51,329 nt of DNA from Actinomycetota bacterium (GCA_016781105.1 JADDRA010000053.1:1-51329); one strand, 5' to 3'; positions 25,847-33,683 are shown, counted from the first letter of the stretch. The notes: generated by a model not told the origin, from the letters alone. Program-made: numbers and translations.

Positions 25847-27073
25847 GTGGCCGACGTGCTGTCCCTCGCCCCCACCGCCCTGGTCGCCGGAGGCGACGCC
25901 CTGGCCCGGGACGGCGACGGGCGGGTCGTCTTCGTGACCGGTGCCCTGCCGGGCGAGCGGGTGCGGGCCCGGGTCACCCGGGCCCGGCGTGACTACGCCC
26001 GGGCCGTGACCGTCGAGGTGCTCGACGCCTCCCCCGACCGCCAGGCGCCGCCGTGCCCCGCCCTGGCCGCCGGCTGCGGCGGGTGCACCTGGCAGCACGT
26101 GGCACCCGAGGCCCAGGTCCGCTTCAAGGTCGACCTGGTGGTCGACGCCCTGCGCCGGATCACCCGGCTGGCCGACCCACCCCTGCCCCGGCCCGTGGCC
26201 CTGTCCGGACCGGCCCTGCGCACCACCGCCCGCCTGGCCGTCACCCCAGCCGGGCGAGCCGGCCACCGCCGTCCGGCTGGCGGCGGGCCCGGCCCGGCTG
26301 TCGAAACCCCATCCTGCCTGGTCGCCCACCCCCTCCTCGAGGAGCTGGTCGTGGCCGGGCGCTACCCCGGCGCCGAGGAGGTGCTGCTGCGGGTCGGGGT
26401 GGCCTCGGGTGAGCGCCTGGTGCGGCCCCGCGCCCGGGGGGCCACCGTGGTGGTGCCCGCCGGCGTGGCGGTGGTGGCGCCCGACGACGAGGGACCCGGC
26501 GCCGACGGCTCGGCCGTGGTGCACGAGGAGGTGGGCGGCCGGCGCTTGCGGGTCTCGGCCGGGTCGTTCTTCCAGCCCGGCCGGGTGGCGGCCACGGCGC
26601 TGGCCGAGGCGGTGGACGAGGCCGTGGGTGGCGCCCTGGCCCCGGGCGGGCACCTGGTCGACGCCTACGCCGGCGTGGGCCTGTTCGCCTCGATCCTGGG
26701 GCAGCGCCGCCGCGCCCGGGTGACCGCCGTGGAGCGACACCAGCCGGCGGTGGCGGACGCCCGGGTGAACCTGGGCCAGCTCGACGCCCGGGTCGTGGCC
26801 ACCGAGGTCGGCCGCTGGCGACCCCGGCCGGGCGACCCGCCGGCCGACGTGGTGGTGGCCGACCCGTCCCGCCCCGGGCTGGGCCGGCCCGGGGTGCGAG
26901 CCCTGGCCGCCACCGGCGCCCCTCGCATCGTCCTGGTGAGCTGCGACCCCGCCTCGCTGGCTCGCGACACCGCGCTCCTGGACGGCGCCGGCTACCGGCT
27001 GGTGTCGCTCGCCCTGGTCGACGCCTTCCCCCACACCTTCCACACCGAGGTGGTCAGCCGCTTCGACCGGTGA
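25847..27073 (+). CDS. Class I SAM-dependent RNA (uracil-5-)methyltransferase, TrmA/RumA family
   Basis: 408 residues. A TRAM-type N-terminal domain (APTALVAGGDALARDGDG, then GALPGERVRARVTR) is followed by the iron-sulfur cysteine cluster CPALAAGCGGCTWQH and a later Cys (PSCLVAH). The SAM site is LVDAYAGVGLFASILG, and the catalytic base/nucleophile block is VLVSCDPASLARD. The DPPRxG motif is modified to DPSRPGLG. It should make 5-methyluridine in tRNA or rRNA; which site cannot be said. GTG 25847 is chosen because TRAM domains start just before this point; the track start at 25709 lies in the divergent GDT1 gene. Confidence 0.9.
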   Translation: MADVLSLAPTALVAGGDALARDGDGRVVFVTGALPGERVRARVTRARRDYARAVTVEVLDASPDRQAPPCPALAAGCGGCTWQHVAPEAQVRFKVDLVVDALRRITRLADPPLPRPVALSGPALRTTARLAVTPAGRAGHRRPAGGGPGPAVETPSCLVAHPLLEELVVAGRYPGAEEVLLRVGVASGERLVRPRARGATVVVPAGVAVVAPDDEGPGADGSAVVHEEVGGRRLRVSAGSFFQPGRVAATALAEAVDEAVGGALAPGGHLVDAYAGVGLFASILGQRRRARVTAVERHQPAVADARVNLGQLDARVVATEVGRWRPRPGDPPADVVVADPSRPGLGRPGVRALAATGAPRIVLVSCDPASLARDTALLDGAGYRLVSLALVDAFPHTFHTEVVSRFDR

Positions 27074-27090
27074 GGGAGAACCGGTCTGGG

Positions 27091-27096
27091 TACCCT
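27091..27096 (+). promoter_or_regulatory. -10 box of the GST-like reductase gene
   Basis: TACCCT, seven bases, then ATG 27104, no Shine-Dalgarno. Nearly identical to the box before the UDP-glucose dehydrogenase gene (TACCCTCGCCC). Confidence 0.5.
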
Positions 27097-27103
27097 CGCC
27101 CCG

Positions 27104-28201
27104 ATGGCCAGCGCCGGCACCTACGTCGAACCCACCGGCGAGTTCACCCGCGACCGCAACTACATCGCCACCCGCATCACCGCCGACGGGTCGGACGGCT
27201 ACCCGGTCGAGCCCGGGCGCTACCGCCTGGTCGTGAGCCGGGCCTGCCCGTGGGCCAACCGGGCCGTCATCGTGCGCCGCCTGCTCGGCCTCGAGGGCGT
27301 GCTGTCGATGGGCATCACCGGACCGACCCACGACGAGCGCAGCTGGACCTTCGACCTGGATCCCGGCGGGCGCGATCCGGTGCTCGGCATCGAGCGCCTG
27401 CAGGAAGCCTTCTTCGCCCGCTTCCCCGGCTACGAGCGCGGTATCACCGTCCCTGCCATCGTCGACGTCCCCACCGGCCAGGTGGTGACCAACGACTTCG
27501 CCCAGATGACCCTCGACCTGTCGAGCGAGTGGCGGTCCTACCACCGCCCCGGTGCTCCCGACCTCTACCCCGAGTCCCGCCGCGACGAGATCGACGAGGT
27601 GGCTGAGCTGGTCTTCCACGACGTCAACAACGGCGTCTACCGCTGCGGCTTCGCCGGCACCCAGCGGGCCTACGAGGCTGCCTACCAGCGCCTCTTCGCC
27701 CGCCTCGACTGGCTCTGCGAGCGCCTCGCGGGCCAGCGCTACCTAGTGGGCGACACCATCACCGAGGCCGACATCCGCCTGTTCACCACCCTGGCCCGCT
27801 TCGATGCCGTCTACCACGGCCACTTCAAGTGCAACCGGCACAAGCTGTCCGAGCTGCCCGTGCTGTGGGCCTACGCCCGGGACCTGTTCCAGACCCCGGG
27901 CTTCGGCGACACGACCGACTTCGACCACATCAAGCGCCACTACTACGAGGTCCATCGCGACATCAACCCCACCGGCATCGTTCCCGCCGGCCCCGAGCTG
28001 GCGGGGTGGCTCGAGCCCCACGGGCGCGAGGCCCTGGGGGGACGACCCTTCGGTGAGGGCACGCCCCCCGGACCGCCGCCGCCGAACGAGGTGGTCCCCC
28101 CGGAGCACACGCCGCTCGCCCGAGCCCGGCCGGCCCGAGCCACTGCCGGCGGGGGCGGCGTGGCCAGCGGCGAGGGCCGAGGGCCGGCCACCCCGTCGTG
28201 A
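27104..28201 (+). CDS. Glutathionyl-hydroquinone reductase-like protein (Xi-class GST)
   Basis: 365 residues. The thioredoxin-like half has the Xi-class active site VVSRACPWANRAVIVRRLLG with the catalytic Cys. The helical half has NNGVYRCGFAGTQRAYE, then RYLVGDTITEADIRLFTTLA and FDHIKRHYYEVHRDINPTGI, all typical of YqjG/EcM4-type enzymes that reduce S-conjugated hydroquinones. Actinobacteria use mycothiol instead of glutathione, so the thiol partner here is probably mycothiol (inference). The last 60 residues are a Pro/Gly/Ala-rich tail beyond the normal family end. Confidence 0.9.
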   Translation: MASAGTYVEPTGEFTRDRNYIATRITADGSDGYPVEPGRYRLVVSRACPWANRAVIVRRLLGLEGVLSMGITGPTHDERSWTFDLDPGGRDPVLGIERLQEAFFARFPGYERGITVPAIVDVPTGQVVTNDFAQMTLDLSSEWRSYHRPGAPDLYPESRRDEIDEVAELVFHDVNNGVYRCGFAGTQRAYEAAYQRLFARLDWLCERLAGQRYLVGDTITEADIRLFTTLARFDAVYHGHFKCNRHKLSELPVLWAYARDLFQTPGFGDTTDFDHIKRHYYEVHRDINPTGIVPAGPELAGWLEPHGREALGGRPFGEGTPPGPPPPNEVVPPEHTPLARARPARATAGGGGVASGEGRGPATPS

Positions 28202-28245
28202 GCGACGCGCGGGCAGGGGTCGCGTCCACCTAGAGTGGCCCGCCC

Positions 28246-28822
28246 CTGGTCCCAGCCCGGGGGTCGCTGTCCCCCGCGGTGCGGGCCGTGCTCGCCGGGG
28301 AGACGGGCAGCGTGGCTCACGACGAGTACAGGGCCGGGAGGGCCGAGCGGCTCCACGCCCGGCTCTTCGCCGACATGATGGTCGAGCTGGGCCTCGACGC
28401 GAGCTACGGCGCGTACCTCGAGGTGAGCCCAGCGGCCACGCTGGCCACGGTGAACCTGATGTTATGTTGGGCTGCACCGGGCCCTGCGGGGGGCACTGAT
28501 CGGCCAGTTCGCCATGGTCGAGATCACCTCGTCGCCCGGGTCCCGTCGCCTGGCCCGGGCGCTGGCCCGGCTGGGCTGTGAGGCTGGGGTGGCGTTCTAC
28601 GAGGAGCACGTCGAGGCCGACGCCGTCCACGAGCAGCTCGTGCGCCGGGGCATCGTCGCCGATCTGCTGGCCCGGGAGCCGGAGCTGGCCGCCGACGTGG
28701 TGTTCGGGCTCCGCGCCGCCACCCTGGTCGAGGACCGCCTGGCCGATCAGCTCCTGGGCGCCTGGGACGCGGGCCGTTCCTCGTTGCTGGCGCCGCTGGC
28801 GGTCGCCCCCATCTCGGCCTGA
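28246..28822 (+). pseudogene. Iron-containing redox enzyme (haem-oxygenase-like fold), frameshifted
   Basis: Two overlapping frames together give one protein of the helical haem-oxygenase-like family. The first frame runs SPAVRAVLAGETGSVAHDEY and then LHARLFADMMVELGLDASYG to about 28460. The second resumes with LHRALRGALIGQFAMVEITS and contains the metal-ligand block EHVEADAVHEQLVRRGI and FGLRAATLVEDRLADQLLGAW. The break is at TGATGTTATGTTGGG near 28465. No in-frame ATG or GTG fits the beginning; CTG 28246, nine bases after TAGAGT, is a guess. Related proteins often lie beside a CDGSH gene, as here. Decay or a sequence error are both possible. Confidence 0.75.
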
Positions 28823-28968
28823 TCGGCGCGCCGGGCCTGCCGGCGGTGGCTGGTGTCGCAGAAGGGGTAGCGGGCGCTGGGGCGGCAGGCGCAGACCGCC
28901 ACGACCGGGCGGCTCGAGCGCACGACGGTGCCGTCGTCGAGGACCAGCTCCACGGGTCCTTCGACCAA
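28747..28968 (-). CDS. CDGSH iron-sulfur protein
   Basis: 73 residues from TTG 28968. The cluster motif is CACRPSARYPFCDTSH, i.e. C-x-C-x2-S-x3-P-F-C-D-x-S-H, which binds a redox-active 2Fe-2S through three Cys and one His. The conserved strand before it (ELVLDDGTVVRSSRPVVAVC) is present. In the same frame upstream, LVGGDDGPILVEGP also looks like family sequence, but no ATG or GTG precedes it before a stop, so the N-terminus may be damaged or start at an unusual codon. The C-terminal 25 residues are read antisense to the end of the redox-enzyme gene. A redox or iron-related role is inferred. Confidence 0.75.
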   Translation of the reverse strand: MVEGPVELVLDDGTVVRSSRPVVAVCACRPSARYPFCDTSHRRQARRADQAEMGATASGASNEERPASQAPRS

Positions 28969-29041
28969 GATCGGGCCGTCGTCGCCCCCGACGAGGGAAC
29001 GCTCGGGCGCACAAGGAGGATCGCCACTCCCGCCCGAGGGG

Positions 29042-29047
29042 TAAAGT
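29042..29047 (+). promoter_or_regulatory. -10 box of the small membrane protein gene
   Basis: TAAAGT, followed by a leader of about 20 bases with AAAGGAGG before ATG 29073. Unlike most genes here it is led. Confidence 0.35.
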
Positions 29048-29072
29048 GCACGCCCCTAAAGGAGGAACGCCG

Positions 29073-29222
29073 ATGGGACTCGTCGTCGTGCTGCTCGTCC
29101 TGGCCCTGCTCCTCGGAGGCTTCGGGCTGTTCATCGAGGGCCTCAAGTGGCTCCTCATCATCGCCCTGGTGCTCCTGGTGGTGGGCGCCGTCACGGGCTC
29201 CCGCTTCCGCTCCCGCCTGTAG
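29073..29222 (+). CDS. Small membrane protein (49 residues)
   Basis: It starts at ATG after a strong AAAGGAGG. Almost the whole chain is two hydrophobic helices (LVVVLLVLALLLGGFGLFIE, then WLLIIALVLLVVGAVTG) with a short GLK turn and a basic end RFRSRL. It looks like a genuine small inner-membrane protein of the hydrophobic-hairpin type found widely in actinobacteria, function unknown. The track hides it inside a longer out-of-frame extension from 28578. A perfect hairpin terminator follows directly. Confidence 0.8.
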   Translation: MGLVVVLLVLALLLGGFGLFIEGLKWLLIIALVLLVVGAVTGSRFRSRL

Positions 29223-29232
29223 GCCCAGCCCG

Positions 29233-29266
29233 GCCCTTCCCGCCGAGCTCCTGGGGCGGGAAGGGC
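29233..29266. terminator. Bidirectional terminator hairpin
   Basis: GCCCTTCCCGCC (29233-29244) and GGCGGGAAGGGC (29255-29266) pair perfectly over 12 bases with a 10-base loop, between two convergent genes. Confidence 0.8.
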
Positions 29267-29279
29267 AGGGCGGGGCGGA

Positions 29280-29954
29280 TCACGCCGCGGTGCTGCCCGC
29301 GGTGACGCTGGCGTGATCGTCCGGGGTGGGCTGGGGCTCGGGGCGGGTGGCCTCGGCCAGGGCCCGGGCGTGGCGCTCCCAGGCCCAGGCGGCTGACTCC
29401 CGGCACAGGGCCGGGTGGAAACGCCAGCGCAGGAGCTGGCGCTCGGTGGCCTCGAGATCCTCGCCGAGCTCGAGCAGCGACAGAGCCAGGCGCCGGGAGC
29501 GGCGCCGGAGCTTCTCGACGGGCGGCGTGGCCAGCTCCTGGTCCTGCCACCGCTGGTGCTCGGCCTGGATGGCCTCGGGCAGGCGGGCGAGTTGGCGACG
29601 GTTGAGGGGTGGCAACTTTCGCCGCACGGCCAGCACCCCTTCGTTCTCGGTGGTGGCGAGCTGGAACTGGCAGCACCGGCCCAGCGCCCGCACGAAGGGG
29701 GAGCTGCTCCCCTCGCCGCCGATCCCCAGGGCCCGGGCGGTGTCGGCCAGGGGCAGCTCGAAGCCGCCGGGCGCCGCTTCCAGGCCGGCGGCCAGGCGCC
29801 GTAGCAACCACGTGGTCGAGGGTCCCAGGACGCCGAGCCAGAACTGCTCGACGTAGGCCGATCGAGGGTCGTGGCCGACCCGGTCGATCACCGGGTCGAG
29901 CCAGGGCTTGACGTGCAGCGAGCCGGTGGCGGGCAGGATGAGTGCGGTGGGCAT
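29280..29954 (-). CDS. Conserved-looking hypothetical protein
   Basis: 224 residues, soluble. Readable features: SAYVEQFWLGVLGPSTTWLL, then LADTARALGIGGEGSSSPFV with RALGRCCQFQLA, a predicted wing (EGVLAVRRKLPPLNRRQLAR), and a long charged helix (LRRRSRRLALSLLELGEDLE) before FHPALCRESAAWAWER. The helix-turn-strand order suggests a winged-helix DNA-binding region, but I do not recognise the family. ATG 29954 follows GGAGGAG; the 1270-residue track ORF is an artefact that runs through moeB and lpdA. It is divergent from the rhodanese-MoeB gene. Confidence 0.7.
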   Translation of the reverse strand: MPTALILPATGSLHVKPWLDPVIDRVGHDPRSAYVEQFWLGVLGPSTTWLLRRLAAGLEAAPGGFELPLADTARALGIGGEGSSSPFVRALGRCCQFQLATTENEGVLAVRRKLPPLNRRQLARLPEAIQAEHQRWQDQELATPPVEKLRRRSRRLALSLLELGEDLEATERQLLRWRFHPALCRESAAWAWERHARALAEATRPEPQPTPDDHASVTAGSTAA

Positions 29955-30098
29955 GGACTCCTCCAGACGAAGGTAGGGCGGCGGCGGGGGAAGTACCAGA
30001 CATCCCATTATCTTTCGTGCTTCCTCACGACAGTGCCAGCCTGATTCCCCGCCGTCAAGGGCCTCCCAGCCCAACCCCGTGAAACCCGACCCCGCAGG

Positions 30099-30104
30099 TA
30101 GGCT
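30099..30104 (+). promoter_or_regulatory. -10 box of the rhodanese-MoeB gene
   Basis: TAGGCT, six bases, ATG 30111; no Shine-Dalgarno. On the other strand of the same 156-base gap, GATAAT near 30010 and TTGACG near 30052 are possible elements for the gene at 29954. Confidence 0.45.
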
Positions 30105-30110
30105 TTCAGC

Positions 30111-31280
30111 ATGGCCAGCTTCCGAGAGCTCCTCAGCGCCACCAAGTCCCGCATCCGGGAGGTCGACACGGCCGAGGCCGAGCAGGCCATCGCCGCCGGC
30201 GCGACCGTCCTCGACGTGCGCGAGCCCGACGAGTACGAGCAGGGCGCCCTGCCCGGCGCCGTGCACATCCCCCGGGGCCACCTCGAGAGCCAGATCGAGA
30301 ACCGAGTGGTCGACCGGGCCACGCCGCTGGTGGTCCACTGCGCCGGGGGCACGCGCTCGGCCTTCGCCGCCGAGACGCTGAGCCAGCTCGGCTACACCGA
30401 CGTGGTCTCCATGGCCGGCGGGTTCAACAAGTGGAAGGACGAGGGCCGGGCCTGGTCGACCCCCCGGGTTCTCTCGGCCGACCAGCGCAACCGCTACCAG
30501 CGCCACCTGCTGTTGCCCGAGGTGGGCGAGGCGGGCCAGCAACGACTGCTCGACGCCAGGGTCCTGCTGCTGGGCGCCGGGGGCCTGGGCTCTCCCGCCG
30601 CCCTCTACCTGGCCGCCGCCGGCGTGGGGACGCTCGGCATCATCGACATGGACGTGGTCGACGAGTCCAACCTTCAGCGCCAGATCCTCCACAACACCGA
30701 CCGCATCGGCGAGCGCAAGGTCGACTCGGCCAAGAAGACCCTCTCGGCCATGAACCCCGACGTGAACGTCGTGCCCCACGACGTGCGCCTGGGCGCCGAC
30801 AACGTCCTCGAGGTGCTGGGCGGCTACGACCTGGTCGTCGACGGCACCGACAACTTCCCCACCCGCTACCTGGTCAACGACGCCTCGCTCAAGCTGCGGG
30901 TCCCCGTGGTGCACGGCTCGATCTTCCGCTTCGAGGGCCAGGCCACCGTCTTCCACCCCTACGTGGGTCCGTGCTACCGGTGCCTGTTCCCCGAGCCCCC
31001 GCCCGCCGAGCTGGCTCCCTCGTGCGCCGAGGCGGGTGTGCTCGGCGTGCTGCCCGGCATCATCGGCTCCATCCAGGCCATGGAGGCGATCAAGATCATC
31101 CTGGGCCTGGGCGACACGCTGACCGGGCGGTTCCTCACCTACGACGCCATGGACGAGACCTTCCGCACCCTGCGCGCACGGCGCGACCCGCAGTGCCCGG
31201 CGTGCAGCGTCGACCCCGACGACCTGGTGATCGCCGAGTACGACGAGCTGTGCATGCCCCACCCGGTGTCCGCCGCCTGA
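30111..31280 (+). CDS. Rhodanese-ThiF/MoeB fusion, sulfur-carrier adenylyltransferase
   Basis: 389 residues. Residues 1-105 are a rhodanese domain (VLDVREPDEYEQGALPGAVH, active-site loop VVHCAGGTRS). Residues 120-385 are an E1-like adenylyltransferase with the Rossmann loop LLLGAGGLGSPAALYLAAAG, substrate and Arg finger region DESNLQRQILHNTDRIG, VDGTDNFPTRYLVND, and the zinc cysteines CYRC and CPAC. It should adenylate and sulfurate the C-terminus of a ThiS/MoaD-type carrier for molybdopterin, thiamine or cysteine/thiouridine synthesis. The domain order is opposite to MoeZ-type proteins, where rhodanese is C-terminal. Leaderless ATG supported by TAGGCT. Confidence 0.9.
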   Translation: MASFRELLSATKSRIREVDTAEAEQAIAAGATVLDVREPDEYEQGALPGAVHIPRGHLESQIENRVVDRATPLVVHCAGGTRSAFAAETLSQLGYTDVVSMAGGFNKWKDEGRAWSTPRVLSADQRNRYQRHLLLPEVGEAGQQRLLDARVLLLGAGGLGSPAALYLAAAGVGTLGIIDMDVVDESNLQRQILHNTDRIGERKVDSAKKTLSAMNPDVNVVPHDVRLGADNVLEVLGGYDLVVDGTDNFPTRYLVNDASLKLRVPVVHGSIFRFEGQATVFHPYVGPCYRCLFPEPPPAELAPSCAEAGVLGVLPGIIGSIQAMEAIKIILGLGDTLTGRFLTYDAMDETFRTLRARRDPQCPACSVDPDDLVIAEYDELCMPHPVSAA

Positions 31281-31295
31281 GCCGCCTCCGGGCCC

Positions 31296-31665
31296 CGAGC
31301 GGTGCCTGGCGCAACAGCAGCCACCCCTCCCGTGTGAGAGGGTTGCGGCGGGCCAGATCGCGCTCCAAGGCGAAGCCCGTGTGCCAGCGCCGGCCCTCGG
31401 CCTCGATGCCGATGCAGCTCGGGCCAGGCGAAGTCGAGACGGGCGTGTGTCCCGAGGCAGGGCCACGACGTGCTGGCGAACGCTGCTCGGGGAAGCCGTG
31501 GCGACGCAGCGCCGGAGCAGGGCGAGCTCGAGGGCGCTCTCGAGCGGCGGCGTCACCGGGGCACACGCATCCAGCAGGGCACGCAGCAGGGCGGCGATGC
31601 GAGCGATCTCGGCACCGAGCTTCACCTGCGCCAGCACGACGAGGCCGTGCGCACTCGGCCCTCCC
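31296..31665 (-). pseudogene. Remnant of a DUF559-type (endonuclease-like) gene
   Basis: Fragments in different frames on the minus strand follow one another in the order of a DUF559/AbiEi-associated protein: a helical part (VTPPLESALELALLRR), RHGFPE in a second frame, VRQHVVALP in the first, RLDFAWPEL in a third, and then GIEAEGRRWHTGFALERDLA with RRNPLTREGWLLLR, the vsr-like nuclease-fold end. No single frame is open across it. It explains most of the 486-base gap between moeB and the flavoprotein gene. A decayed toxin/nuclease-like gene is the best reading. Confidence 0.65.
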
Positions 31666-31697
31666 CCGGGGTAGCAGGCGCTCTCGGCGGCTTGAAC

Positions 31698-31740
31698 CGG
31701 CCTCTCCCTCTCGCACCAAAGAAGCGAGAGGGAGAGGCCG
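31698..31740. terminator. Perfect 17-bp hairpin upstream of the LpdA-like gene
   Basis: CGGCCTCTCCCTCTCGC (31698-31714) and GCGAGAGGGAGAGGCCG (31724-31740) pair without mismatch around a nine-base loop. It ends 14 bases before the TAGCGT box of the next gene. It most likely blocks read-through from upstream; no U-tract follows. Confidence 0.7.
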
Positions 31741-31754
31741 CGCCGGCCCCTGGG

Positions 31755-31760
31755 TAGCGT
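31755..31760 (+). promoter_or_regulatory. -10 box of the LpdA-like gene
   Basis: TAGCGT, six bases, GTG 31767. GGGAAG directly before the start could be read as a weak Shine-Dalgarno but is too close. Confidence 0.45.
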
Positions 31761-31766
31761 GGGAAG

Positions 31767-33131
31767 GTGGCGGCACCGGTCCGGTTCGTGATCCTCGGCG
31801 GGGGGCCGGCGGGCAACACCGCCGCCACCCACGCCGCCCGCCTGGGGGCCCAGGTCACCCTCGTCGAGCGCGACATCGTCGGGGGTGCCGCCCACCTGTG
31901 GGACTGCATCCCCTCCAAGGCCATGATCGCCACCGGGGCGGCCATGTCGTCGGCCCGGCGCTCCCGGGGCATGGGCCTCGAGACGCTCGACGCCGGGATC
32001 GACCTGGAGGAGCTCGGCCCCCGCAACGCCGCCATCACCGGGCACCTCAGCCGTTCCGTCTGCACCCTGCTCGAGAGCCAGGACGTGCGCCTCATACGGG
32101 GCACCGCCCGCCTCAAGGGTCCCCACCAGGTCGTGGCCGAGACCGAGCACGAGGTCGTCGAGCTGGAGGCCGACGCCGTGCTGGTGGCCACCGGGAGTCG
32201 GCCCCGGGTGCCGGCCTGGGCCCCGGTCGACGGCGAGCGCGTCCTCACCACCCGCCACGCCTACCCGCCCCCCCAGATCCCCGAGCACCTGGTCGTGGTG
32301 GGCTCGGGTGTGACCGGGGTGGAGTTCGTCCACCTCTTCGCCTCGTTCGGCTCCCGGGTCAGCCTCATCATCAGCCGCCAGCAGGTCCTGCCCGACAAGG
32401 ACGCCGACGTGGCCGCCGCCCTCGAGGCCGACTTCCTGTCCCGGGGCGTGTCGCTGCTGAAGGGGGCCCGGGCCGAGGGCATCGACCGGACCGAGGACGG
32501 CGTGGTGGTGCGCTGTGACGACGGCCGACGGGTGGCCGGCAGCCACGCTCTGCTCAGCATCGGCTTCGTGCCCAACACCGAGGGGCTGGGGCTCGACGCC
32601 GCCGGCGTGGAGACCGACGGGGGCTTCATCCCCGTCAACCACCACGGCCAGTCCAACGTGCGCCACATCTACGCCGCCGGCGACGTCTCGGGCAAGCTGC
32701 CCCTGTCGTCGGTGGCCTCCATGCAGGGCCGAAAGATCGCCGAGCACGTGATGGGGGGCCACACCCGGGCCCATCGCCACCTCGACTACGAGAAGGCGGC
32801 GTCGGCCATCTTCACCGAGCCCGAGATCGCCGATGTGGGGCTGGCCGAGACCGACGCCTTCGCTGCGGGGCGCAAGATCCGCGTCACCAAGGTGCCCTTC
32901 GCCGCCTCGGCCCGGGCCCTCATCGACGGCGACGCTCGCGGCTTCGTCAAGATCGTCAGCGACCCGGCCACCGGCGTGGTCCTCGGCGGTTCCATCGTGG
33001 GCCGTAGCGCCTCGGAGCTGATCTCGGTCATCGCCCTGGCCGTCACCGCCGGGCTGCGGGTCACCGACATCGTCGAGAGCCTGCTTGTGCACCCCTCCCT
33101 GGCCGAGGCCCTGGCCGAGGCGGCCGAGTAG
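31767..33131 (+). CDS. FAD pyridine-nucleotide oxidoreductase, LpdA-like
   Basis: 454 residues, fold of dihydrolipoamide dehydrogenase. FAD site VILGGGPAGNTAATHAARLG, NAD(P) site LVVVGSGVTGVEFVHLFASF, second FAD motif IYAAGDVSG, and C-terminal dimerisation domain ending LLVHPSLAEALAEAAE. The redox-active disulfide CxxxxC is absent: the block reads GGAAHLWDCIPSKAMIA with one Cys only. This matches the mycobacterial LpdA (Rv3303c) class, which acts as an NAD(P)H:quinone reductase rather than in lipoamide complexes. Quinone reduction is therefore the best inference. Leaderless GTG. Confidence 0.9.
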   Translation: MAAPVRFVILGGGPAGNTAATHAARLGAQVTLVERDIVGGAAHLWDCIPSKAMIATGAAMSSARRSRGMGLETLDAGIDLEELGPRNAAITGHLSRSVCTLLESQDVRLIRGTARLKGPHQVVAETEHEVVELEADAVLVATGSRPRVPAWAPVDGERVLTTRHAYPPPQIPEHLVVVGSGVTGVEFVHLFASFGSRVSLIISRQQVLPDKDADVAAALEADFLSRGVSLLKGARAEGIDRTEDGVVVRCDDGRRVAGSHALLSIGFVPNTEGLGLDAAGVETDGGFIPVNHHGQSNVRHIYAAGDVSGKLPLSSVASMQGRKIAEHVMGGHTRAHRHLDYEKAASAIFTEPEIADVGLAETDAFAAGRKIRVTKVPFAASARALIDGDARGFVKIVSDPATGVVLGGSIVGRSASELISVIALAVTAGLRVTDIVESLLVHPSLAEALAEAAE

Positions 33132-33149
33132 GGCAGACAGCTCGTCGGC

Positions 33150-33683
33150 CTAGCTGTCGCCGTCCTCGTCGGCCTCCTCGGGCTCGCGCTCCTTGCGGCG
33201 CAGGAGGTACGAGGCGATGGCGAGCACGAGCAGGACCCCGCCGAGGACACCGATCTCGGTCATCACGTCGACGAAGGCCTCCCGGTCGCTGCCGGCCAGG
33301 TCCTTGGCCTCCAGGCTCCCGACGACGATCTCCTTGATCGAGGCGATGATGCCGACCAGCAGGAAGGGCTCGGCCAGGAGCTGGCGCTCGATCAGGGTGG
33401 TGCGCACGGCGCTGAGCAGCTCGACGAGGATGAACACGAGCAGGAGGGTGTCGAGCATGCCGCTGATCACGCCCTTGACCCCGTCGTCGGCCCCCAGGCC
33501 CGTGGCCAGGTCGTAGCCCGCCTTGACCAGCAGGACCAGGGCGCCACCGGCGAGGATGACGCAGATCAAGCCGTAGACCACGTCCTCGGACAGGCGCAGG
33601 AGGCGGTTGGTGACCCCGTCGGCGGCCCGGTCCTCCACCCGCGCTGGCGTCGAGGACGACTCGGGGTCGCCCGTGATGGGCAC
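33150..33683 (-). CDS. PsiE family membrane protein
   Basis: 177 residues, four helices: VVYGLICVILAGGALVLLVK, then LDTLLLVFILVELLSAVRTT, AEPFLLVGIIASIKEIVVGS, and VLGGVLLVLAIASYLLRRKE. The second and third blocks are the PsiE (phosphate-starvation-inducible E) signature. In E. coli PsiE responds to phosphate limitation; the molecular function is unknown. The GTG at 33683 lies 12 bases after the carboxylase stop, so it may be the last gene of that transcript. The acidic C-terminus EPEEADEDGDS is cytoplasmic. Confidence 0.88.
   Translation of the reverse strand: MPITGDPESSSTPARVEDRAADGVTNRLLRLSEDVVYGLICVILAGGALVLLVKAGYDLATGLGADDGVKGVISGMLDTLLLVFILVELLSAVRTTLIERQLLAEPFLLVGIIASIKEIVVGSLEAKDLAGSDREAFVDVMTEIGVLGGVLLVLAIASYLLRRKEREPEEADEDGDS

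Noticed and set aside
29280-33092. 1270-residue minus-strand ORF
   Set aside because: Only its last 224 codons are a gene. The rest is antisense to moeB and the LpdA-like gene and has shadow-type composition (Gly/His/Asp-rich, no family blocks).
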